From Chara braunii (Eukaryota; Streptophyta; Charophyceae; Charales; Characeae): a stretch of DNA of 37,500 bases. Of the stretch, positions 30,081-37,500 are shown in pieces; the stretch's first letter is position 1, and every line of letters starts with the position of its first letter. The stretch is from assembly GCA_003427395.1 (NCBI GenBank), contig BFEA01000346.1, forward strand, positions 791,980 to 829,479, read 5' to 3'. Under the pieces are notes generated by a model. It made no database searches, had not been told where the DNA came from, and saw only the letters and a list, made by a program, of their open reading frames with translations. The position numbers were made by a program, and so were the translations under genes.

Positions 30081-30414
30081 CCAATTGGGACGTGCTCTTG
30101 TTTCGTGATGTGCAGGTGCTTATCGGCAGTTCGTTTGCGGAAGTCGGGAGAGAAGGAGAGAGGGAAACATTTGCAGGTTGCTTATTGTTTTCGTAAAGGT
30201 CAAGTTAAAGCAAAGTGCGATGTGTTCATTCAAAGTGCGAATGAACTCGCACTTAGATGGAGGGTGCAGTTGAAGAAAAGGAGAGAGGGAAATCGTTGCA
30301 GGGTGCTCGTCGTTCACACCAGAAGTGAGAGTGAACTCGCACTTAGATGGAGAAGCAGGTGCGGACACCATCAGCGCGATGATTTGATATGGACGTTGGC
30401 TTGTCATTTGCATA
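30081..30414. other. Spacer with two palindromic CTCGCACTTAGATGG motifs
   Basis: Near-identical GTGAACTCGCACTTAGATGGAG occurs at about 30240 and 30332, and the second is followed by the AGCAGGTGCGxACACCATCAG segment also found near 27765. Two GGAGAGAGGGAAA words precede them. No gene. Confidence 0.55.
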
Positions 30415-30840
30415 TTACCCAAATCAACCACAGATAGCCCTTGCAAGTTAGAGTAACCAGACCACCTAAACTTATGGAAACCTGTATGGTCCTTCAGATA
30501 ATCAAAAATAAACATCGCACTAGGCCCTCCAATCTTATGGAGACTCTCCCATCCTTTGGTTGACCCAGTCAGACACAAGCAATACAAGCTTCCTCCCACC
30601 TTTCCCCCAGATGCAACCCTTTCTCACAATCTGCTGTCGGTCAAACAATAAAACTGAAACTCAGCTTGCACATGCGTTCCTTTACTTAGATATGAGTTAT
30701 ATTCTGAAAGTCAAACTCAAAAGCAATAATGGGATGCATGCAATATACTCCGTCAAACTGTAGAAGGATGTACAGATAGGGGTTATAACTGGGTTTATAA
30801 AAAGAGATGAATCTTTTTACCTCTCAGTTGTCTGCCAGTG
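30415..30840. other. Possible LTR or promoter-like remnant
   Basis: The inverted counterpart of the CCATAAGTTTGGGTGGTCT motif lies at 30459-30477, and a weaker CTTATGG repeat at about 30534. A TATAAAAAG box lies at about 30796, 40 bases before a CT-rich stretch. The resemblance to an LTR U3/R arrangement is suggestive only; no partner LTR was found. Confidence 0.3.
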
Positions 30841-32105
30841 CCTCCAGAACTCCTCCTAAGTTCCGGTAGAGCTCCCGCAATCGGTGGGCAGACTCCCCAC
30901 AGAGTCTTGCTGCGGTCCTATGGGTTGCAATCCCCCTTGCCGCCTTCCTCTCGTAACAAAATTAGACATAGATTAAGAAACACAGAAGGAGGGGTTTCAG
31001 ACTCTCGAGATACAGGAGAGGCACGGACTCGACTCCCAGGAGAGGGTTTTGAAATCTCCATGCGCCTGAGGGCCCCGCAATGGTAGTCGGAGTGCGCAGC
31101 AGCCTGGTCAAACTGAAGTCAACTGCTGATCGTTGTCCTCATGACGACCCTCCAATTCACAGCGAAGACCCCCAAGTACGGCTAGCGCTGCAAAGATGCG
31201 TGAGGCGGAGTAAACGTATAGCAAGGTCCCAACAATAATACGCACAACACGGCGACTACAACAAGTAGTATCCCACCATTGGTGTTGTGGTAGGTATCAC
31301 AAGGACACGACACCAACTGCAACTTCAGTAGTGCATTGCAGTGGGTATAACAAAAGGTGCCAGCACAAAAGTCGTTCAACAGCTTAGTGAAGATACTGCA
31401 GTCTAGTGGTAGTGGTAGCAATAAAACCCCAGACTTATGATAGCGTTTTCAGCCTTCAACACTCCCAAGTCGACAGCACCGGTCTCGCTCGCGGGAGGAA
31501 ATCAGCCGCGCAGATCGCCCCGTCCCTTGGGAACGCCCATGCATCATTACCCATAGAGCCAGGAAGGAGCTCCCTTAGACTACCTGTCCATTCTCATTTT
31601 TCCATTGGTTGGTCGTCCAACAGTCCCTCCATGAAGGTGACCACGAGAAAATATGACCCTGCGTAATTACTTAGCAGGCTGAGGTCTCATTCGCTAACGG
31701 AACTCACTCGACAAATCACTTCACCAGCCGGAGGGACCGATGTACTGAATTCGAATGTCAATAAGAGAATACGCCGGCCACCACCAACGTGCACGTTCAG
31801 ATTACTAATCAGACAACCATCCCGACAATACGAGAAAAGCAATCGCGGTAGAAAAAGGGACGGCTTAACATCCTTGAGGAAGGTTGACGAGCTTTGAAGC
31901 TAGCTTTGCAATCGTAACAAACAGGTCGGGCGCCTGAGTACACGATGATCAGTATGGCGACGCATATGAGAGCAAGCCCTGATGGCATCTAGCTCACCCA
32001 TACGCAAATGATGAGGGCGGCCCCGCCACCAATTTCACCGAAAACTTCATTTTGCAACCCTTCATATTAGCGCCCCCACCTCTACTTATGATCCGGGAAC
32101 GACCG
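30841..32105. other. Gene-free stretch
   Basis: I see no recognisable protein, RNA or repeat family here. Open frames are short and unremarkable. Sequence composition is mixed, without strong repeats. Confidence 0.5.

Positions 32106-32137
<32 letters not shown>
32106..32137. repeat. Poly-C tract
   Basis: About 32 consecutive C residues followed by GCGTGG. A proline-rich frame across it is an artefact. Such tracts are prone to assembly length errors. Confidence 0.95.
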
Positions 32138-32138
<1 letters not shown>

Positions 32139-32737
32139 CGTGGATCGAGGACGGTTGCATTGTCAACCTCCTCACTGATCCTTCGCGCTTTATTTTGGCG
32201 TCGTAGCTCGTTCCTTAGTTCATCTCGTCTTTGCTAACTCCCAGCTGTAAGTTTTCTTCCTTTCTTCCCACGTGTGTATAGGTGTGTGGTTGTACACGTA
32301 CGTTCCTCGGGTCGCGTTCGTCCGGACATGGAAGGCTGCCTTTCTATGATGTACGCCAGTGAATCTACAGCTAGAAGTTCGCCACTACCGCATATTCGAG
32401 CTCCCCGCAAATGATCGAAATGAATTCCTCCGTCAAACATGGCTAAATACACCGGCGCCTTGCTACCTCACTTCCGGGCATGGCTCGCCTGATTCCACCC
32501 ACAATCTACGTGACACCTCAGGCCGCGGATCATGCGGCCTCGGTGGCGGCCGAGGAGGCTGACCACGGGCCCGAGGCCGCGCCAGGCCCAGGCGGGGGCG
32601 CGCGCGGGAAAACGGCGCGTGCGCGCGACCGTCGCACGTCGGCCTCTATGACCCTGTTCAAAAAATAATAATAATAAAAAATTGGGGGGGGGGTGTTTTG
32701 GTATGTGACAAAATAAAAAAAAAAATAGAAAAAAAAT
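32138..32737. other. Gene-free, with GC-rich palindromic block
   Basis: 32521-32640 is very GC-rich with GGCCTCGG/CCGAGG and GCGCGCGC words, recalling the GC-rich palindromes at the left end of the window. An AATAATAATAA run and a nine-G run follow (32667-32695). No gene. Confidence 0.5.
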
Positions 32738-32891
32738 ATATTGATTGATTGATAGTTTTTTTTATTGATTGGTTGATTGATTGATTGATTCATTGGTTGA
32801 TTGGTTGATTGATGATTGTTTGATTGATTGATGGTGGAAGGGTCCTCCCTCCCCTCCCCCGTCGGGCCTCCGGCACATGCACACACACATA

Positions 32892-32952
<61 letters not shown>

Positions 32953-32960
32953 ACACATAC

Positions 32961-32997
<37 letters not shown>

Positions 32998-33032
32998 TCA
33001 ATCAATCAATCATTCAACCAAACCAATCAAGA
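32738..33032. repeat. TTGA tract, CA tract and AATC tract forming an inverted array
   Basis: (TTGA)n-type repeats span about 32738-32833, (CA)n about 32878-32960 and (AATC)n about 32962-33030. The first and last are reverse complements (TTGATTGATTGAT and ATCAATCAATCAA), so the whole could fold into a long hairpin with the CA tract in the loop. Confidence 0.9.
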
Positions 33033-33289
33033 TCCTATCGAATCGAAGCAAGTTCGGGCTACGTCATGGATGATGCACTTGCCAAATAGAAGAGATAAAG
33101 CCTCATGGCGTAAACCTGTGTCGGCTGATTAATTGTTTTGATGCAAAACTCATGGCGATTGTGGGGGAGGAGAAGGTGAGGTTCTTATAAAGAGAGAAAG
33201 AAGAGATTCAGGATCCTCGCTATCCCACTTGGAGGACAGGGGCGAGTCAGGAGGCGAGGTAGGAGGTAAGGTAGGCAACGAACGAAGAT

Positions 33290-34250
33290 AGGATGGTGAG
33301 TAATTGGTCGTGCCGATCGACTGCTCGAGACTTCGGGAGCGAGTCGCACCGTGTTCACCTTGTTAGGACTAAGCTCGGTAGCATGAAACCTGCCAAAGAA
33401 TCGTGGGGCCAACTTGCCTTGACGAACACATTTCCTCATCAGCAGTCCCCTAATTTATATCGAGGCCATGGCCCAACGTTTCCGTTTCTAGCCCCATAGC
33501 TTCAAACCTGTAGACCGTGGGCTAGTTCAGTCATTCATTGCTTTTTCCGGGCCAAGCGAGGGAGGGTCCGTTCCATCAATTCTAAGTGTCGTTTGACTGT
33601 CTCCCTAGCAGTCACCCTCGTAGATCGTCAACCCAATGTCGTTTCGTCCTTGAGGCTCGGTAGAGAGACGCAAGCCAGACTATTGGTCCGTAGCTGGAAC
33701 GGGGACAAACATGTGGACTCGTGGGGTGTACCCCAATGGATGGCTAGGATGTGATTTATGATATCGGGCCAGGGCCTTGTGTCCCTAACCGCGGTGTTCC
33801 ACCGCAGAGCAGTCTTGATTACTCGGTTTGCATTTTCTACAAAGCCGTTCGATTGAGACATATGGGGTGCGGTGTTTCGAATGGGGACACCATGTACGAC
33901 TAGACTCCTCATCACTTCCCCTCGGAACTTTGCGCCGTTGTCCGTTAAAATTTCCTCGGTATCCTGATGCATTCCGAGGAAGCAATTGATGTATCGCACA
34001 ATTTCCACCGTATGTCTCGTTTTACATGGGTAAGCCTTGATCCATTTAGAGAAACGGTTTACAAATACGAGTAGGATTGAATACTTGCAACTATTAGGAC
34101 CAAGGGGGATAACAATATCCGTCGTATCCATGCTCACCCTTTGAAGTGGAGCTCAACTATAGCTGGTACAATGGATCTCAATGACTGAATCGGTGCTTTG
34201 TCCGCCAAGCAAATCAGATAATTCTTGACGATGAATTTAACATCGTCCTG
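33290..34250 (-). pseudogene. Gypsy integrase, copy 2
   Basis: The core frame 34137-33628 is open and keeps a D-D-35-E set: MDTTDI, LTDNGAKF and GFVENANR, with 35 positions between the last Asp and Glu. Upstream, the zinc-binding domain reads KNYLICLADKAP where copy 1 has KNCPACAADKAP, so one zinc-ligand cysteine is lost. A frame change lies near 34140. Downstream of the core, frames break up before KLAPRFFGRFHATEL, the usual integrase C-terminal motif. Integration would need an intact HHCC domain, so the protein is unlikely to work. Confidence 0.75.
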
Positions 34251-34539
34251 AATATTAGACTACTATCATTCATTCTTATTGATAGCTGATTCCGTGATTC
34301 TGACAGAAAATGAGCGGCCGTTTTTTCATGGGTAGACTTAACCCAGTCATATCGCACGAACGGGTGCAGAACGACCATCTAGATACCGCTCCCATTCGTT
34401 TTTCGTTTGTCTAACCTTCCTTCATGCCATCTATAATCTCGTGCAGCCATTGGCCCGTCTACGATCTTCCTTCGAATATTCATGGAGAGGGTTTCCCACG
34501 ACTGTTGCTATCAACACGACATCTGTCCAAACTTCAGCA

Positions 34540-34806
34540 CGTCCAAACCTTCACGTTTTTTCCAGCCTTCTGAGATGGCTTCGAGGAATCGAGCTTTCGT
34601 CGAAATTTATCGGCTTGGCACAAAGGACAAAGCCATGACTTATGAGGGTTTCTATATTGGATACACGATCCATGAGTCATCGAGACACATCTGTCACATT
34701 CTACCCAATCGACGTAGCCTTCTCCGTGTGGATGCATAGGAACAGAATAGACCCGCAGAATGGCTTCACAAAAATAGCAAAACTTATCGGGCAAGGAGAA
34801 GAAAAA
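34540..34806 (-). pseudogene. PHD finger between RNase H and integrase, copy 2
   Basis: After SLPDKF the frame shows CYFC, then VECDRC, THGSC and WLCPLC: a complete C4-H-C3 PHD-finger pattern (CxxC, CxxC, HxxC, CxxC). The trailing DKFRRKLDSSKPSQKAG aligns with copy 1 after its CPLC. PHD fingers usually read histone H3 tails, so here the domain could guide integration to particular chromatin (inference). The domain is intact as a unit, but the surrounding polyprotein is broken. Confidence 0.7.
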
Positions 34807-34990
34807 AAAAGAATTACCAATTGAACATAACAAGGTGTAGCGCAGTCTGGTAGCGCATCTGTTTTGGGTACAGAGGGTCATAGGTTCGAATCCTGTCACC
34901 TTGAGTCAAAATCAGAGTAAATTGACATGAAAATCAATTGACCATTATCACCTCATATTACTATTTATAAGCCACAATTAACTTCAACTT
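34807..34990 (+). other. Organellar (mitochondrial-like) DNA insertion
   Basis: Gypsy homology to copy 1 continues up to about 34990 on one side and resumes at SLPDKF near 34806 on the other. The roughly 180-bp segment between them has no counterpart in copy 1. It is AT-rich and contains a complete tRNA gene of plant mitochondrial type. The simplest reading is a nuclear mitochondrial insertion (NUMT) into an old retroelement. Borders are approximate, set by eye. Confidence 0.65.
34831..34904 (+). tRNA. trnP-UGG: tRNA-Pro (UGG), mitochondrial type
   Basis: A full cloverleaf is visible. Acceptor CAAGGTG pairs with CACCTTG (7 pairs), D stem GCGC/GCGC, anticodon stem TCTGT/ACAGA with loop TTTGGGT (anticodon TGG), and T arm ATAGG-TTCGAAT-CCTGT (one T-G pair). 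The discriminator A is at 34904. CCA is not encoded. The sequence closely resembles plant mitochondrial trnP(UGG) as I recall it, from which it differs at a few positions. As a nuclear insertion it is probably not used by the nuclear translation system. Confidence 0.9.
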
Positions 34991-35078
34991 GAAGCACGGG
35001 AAAGAGGGGTCTCATCATTACATTCCCCGTTTGCCGCCCGCCATAAGGTCACATGTCACTTTCTTGTAGGCCGAGGGT

Positions 35079-36610
35079 CTAAGGGAGAATTTTCACTCCA
35101 CCGTAGGCTGGTCCTTGGGGAAACTCTGGATCTTTCCACGGGACGATTTCTTCGCCTTTGGTCACCTTGGTTGGTCGATGTAACCTTGCCAACCCGTCTG
35201 CGTTGCTGTGTCTCTCTGTCTTCCTCGGGATGATGTCCAAATCGTATTCTCGTAGCCTCACCGCCCAACGTCCAGTCATGCCCGTATAATTGACGAGCGT
35301 CGTGAGGGCCAACAAATGTTCGTGATTAGTAACCAATAAAAACTTATGCACGTACAGATACGGGTGGAAATGTTGGATTTCCCATACCACTGTGTAACAC
35401 TCTCCCTATAGCGTCGAGGCGTTTCGTCGTTCGTCGGGCATCATTCGGGGCGCATATTTGATTACATGCTCCTTGTCATAATTCCCCTTCTATGCCAGAA
35501 TAGTGGAGATAACTTTCGGTTGCCAATCGGTGATAAGTATGAACTACCTTCCTTGGTCGAGAAGGATTAAAATGAGTGCTGAGGTTAGGGCATTTTTCAA
35601 AGCAAGAAATGTCTGCTCGCATCTCGCATCCTAGTGCGGCGGCTGGTCCTTCCGTAAGAGATTCGTGAAGGGTCGTGCAATCACCGCGAAGTCCTTGATG
35701 AATCAGCGATAGTACGAGGCCAACCCTAAAAAGGCCTGGGCCTGTGTCAATGACGTGGGTGTGGGAGCAACCCGCACTGCCTCGACTTTCTGTGGTTTCG
35801 GTCTCAAACCACCACATGTTACGATGTACCCAAGGAACGTGATCTCTGAGAGGAAAAACTCGCTTTTCTCCAGGACAATTTTGAACCCAGCGTCCCTCAA
35901 GGCTCCCAGGCTCCACTACACGTGCTGGGCGTGTCCTTGGAAGGAATCAAAATACACCACTATGTCGTTCATGTACACAATGATACAGAAGTTGATCATG
36001 CCCTGCGTCAACCATGTCTTGTTAACGAAATTCTAGAAGGTGATGTTCGTCGCTCTCTTAAATGTTGTCGAGGTGTTGCATATCCCCATAGGGCAACGAA
36101 CCCATTGCCAGGTTCCATCAAACAAAACGAATGTCGTTTTCGATCTATCCTCTTCCTTCACCAGGATATGGTGGAACCTTTGACGAATATCAAACTTGCT
36201 AAAATAGTTGGCACGTCGAATCACATCCAACAAATCATCAATGTTGGGCAGGGGATATACATCCTTAATCGTGAATGACAGTCGTTCAATTTTTGATCAT
36301 CCATGCAAAAACGAATCGATCCATTCTTTTTCGGGACTAATATTACCGGAAAGGACCAAGGACCTGTGGTCGGCTCAATCCAGCTATTCGCTTCAAACTC
36401 TCTAATCCGTTCCAACGTCGTTTTTCTTTCAGCGAGAGAATATCGGTAAGGTTTGCAGTGAATTAACGCATGATTTCCCATTTGTATCTCGTGTTGAATT
36501 ACCCGAGACAACCCAATATCCGCGTCGGTGACACGAATCGCACCTTGATCGGAAGTGGGATCTCCTGTGTCAAGGTTCCAAAGACAGAAATGCAAAGAGA
36601 TTCGGATGAA
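35079..36610 (-). pseudogene. Gypsy reverse transcriptase and RNase H, copy 2
   Basis: Minus strand blocks: DQGAIRVTDADIGLSRVIQ, HCKPYRYSLAERK, FEANSWIEPTTGPWSFPVI and FCMDDQKLND, then a frameshift near 36225. FSKFDIRQRFHHI, RCPMGICN and VYMNDIVVY follow: the catalytic YMDD is YMND, which removes one metal-binding Asp. Next come FFLSEITFLGYIVT and ALFLGLASYYR-like connection sequence in a new frame (near 35900-35703). RNase H resumes with HPYLYVHKFLLVTNHEHLLAL and HSNADGLARLH (35390-35079). At least three frame changes are needed. Blocks are clearly homologous to copy 1. Confidence 0.8.
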
Positions 36611-37500
36611 CGAGAGGAAAAAAAAGCTTTCTTCGTTCGCAGCTTTCATGGCGTGGTTTTGGCGCATAGGATGGGTCCTTATGCGGTGTACTGGACGGGT
36701 ACAATGAATATCTCGTTGCTTAACACACATCGCCTACGGAACTCATAAATGTCAGAGTCTGGCGTGGATGGTCTCAGTCGAAGGCTGTGTTCGTGATACT
36801 TGGCCTTGATACAAACCTGCCCGACGAAGCCCGACGTACGATAAGGGTAGTCGTGATCCGTTGATAAAAAAGGGACACTGAATTCCATGCTACGAATTCA
36901 TATTAATGCTGCCATTCCTATGACGCAGACGTGTACCAGCAAAACATGCCGGATGGGAGTGACTCGTACGAGCCCGTGTGTACATGACGCGCCGTTTGAC
37001 TGACCGACTGTAATGTATATATGTGGCATGAGATCCGTTCATAAAGCGACTCGAGGCGACGAACTTCGGTATCAATTTCAACGAACGACGGTTATGCACG
37101 TATCCACATTCCTCAATCTTTCGACATAATCAGGAATTATACATACCAAATTGAGACGATCAGTCTACAATCATCACACATGGCATCATTCATAACAGGG
37201 AAGAGGTACGAGAGAAACTTCGAAGAAAAGGAGGGATCCACACAATCATACAAAAGTCCGCAATTGCAAAGACAAAAACGACGGAAACTGAAACCAAAAA
37301 TTTATAGAGGGCCAGGAGACAAGTCCCCACAAACCCCAGTACCCCACGTGCTCTCACTACTTCACCATCCTCCTCCTTATTCCAATGCAGGTAGTTTGTC
37401 ACCTCGCACTTATCAACAACCCAAAGTTGTCATCCCCTTTAGCTCGAATACACATGTAGGGATGACCTGCGCTCCTCAGTCCGTCCTGGTCACACGCCAA
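36611..37500. other. Gene-free right end
   Basis: I see no protein family here. A minus-strand frame at 37402-37190 is short and hydrophobic (70 residues) without supporting features. CTCTATAAATTT on the minus strand near 37306 could be a TATA box for it, but nothing else supports a gene. Confidence 0.45.

Larger units (their letters stand above)
33290..36610 (-). mobile_element. Ty3/gypsy pol remnant, copy 2
   Basis: Read on the minus strand the order is pre-RT linker (about 36600), RT, RNase H, an organellar insertion, PHD finger, integrase zinc-binding region, integrase core and C-terminal end (GKLAPRFFGRF, near 33400). It matches copy 1 block for block. Gag, protease and LTRs were not found. 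Frameshifts and altered catalytic residues show that it is dead. Confidence 0.8.

Noticed and set aside
32762-33132. Cys-Val and His-Thr repeat proteins
   Set aside because: They are translations of the CA and tetranucleotide tracts.
37190-37402. 70-codon hydrophobic minus-strand frame
   Set aside because: Short, no homology-like motifs and no duplicated copy to support it.
1-37500. CRISPR arrays, rRNA genes, bacterial operons
   Set aside because: Repeats are not regularly spaced with unique spacers, no rRNA sequence was recognised and the gene structure is eukaryotic.

Overview
The window looks like nuclear DNA from a streptophyte green alga of the Chara type (my inference; no host housekeeping gene is present to prove it). 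The case rests on plant-style intron borders and CT-rich leaders, LTR retroelement pol fragments, a plant-mitochondrial-type tRNA-Pro inserted in nuclear repeats, and a retroelement RT whose block PKHKDLMRWRPISP is of a kind I associate with Chara. Almost everything here is mobile-element DNA at various stages of decay. Long microsatellites, foldback repeats and four ambiguous bases (25827, 25838, 25846, 27804) add to the repeat content.

Layout. 1-3525: gene-free, with a 53-bp minisatellite, two foldback (inverted-repeat) elements and GC-rich palindromes. 3526-10040: a nearly complete Penelope-like retroelement. It is flanked by 953-bp direct repeats (pseudo-LTRs, offset exactly 5562) and encodes a CCHC zinc-knuckle/coiled-coil/SAP-like ORF1, a GIY-YIG endonuclease placed upstream of the RT, and a PLE/TERT-like RT with a VDD motif. 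A hammerhead-ribozyme-like core sits at the junction of the 5' repeat and the body. 10041-12486: gene-free DNA with a plausible promoter and leader intron. 12487-15450: a decayed gene with DUF7869 features and a possible DDE-like catalytic triad. 15722-18903: three uncharacterised coding units, two of them paralogues, with splice-acceptor-like sequence before each. 19134-19769: a 318-bp tandem duplication carrying a PPT/LTR-start-like motif. 20832-24146: a degenerate Ty3/gypsy pol (+ strand). 24389-26055: a tandem composite repeat with GA tracts. 26566-29091: two tandem paralogues (- strand) of an unknown multi-exon gene. 29535-30080: another tandem duplication. 30081-33289: mostly non-coding, with poly-C, TTGA, CA and AATC tracts. 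33290-36610: a second Ty3/gypsy pol copy (- strand), interrupted by a mitochondrial trnP(UGG) insertion. 36611-37500: nothing recognisable.

How it fits together. The PLE forms one coherent unit: its pseudo-LTR supplies promoter and 3' end, ORF1 probably binds nucleic acid, and GIY-YIG plus RT would nick and prime. The two gypsy copies share an unusual order: RNase H, then a PHD finger, then integrase. The DUF7869 gene, its downstream paralogues and the minus-strand paralogues share a dispersed palindrome, AGTGCGAGTGAACTCGCACT, around them. This suggests that they belong to one uncharacterised element family. Nearly every gene carries frameshifts or stops, so the functions given are those of the families rather than of these copies.
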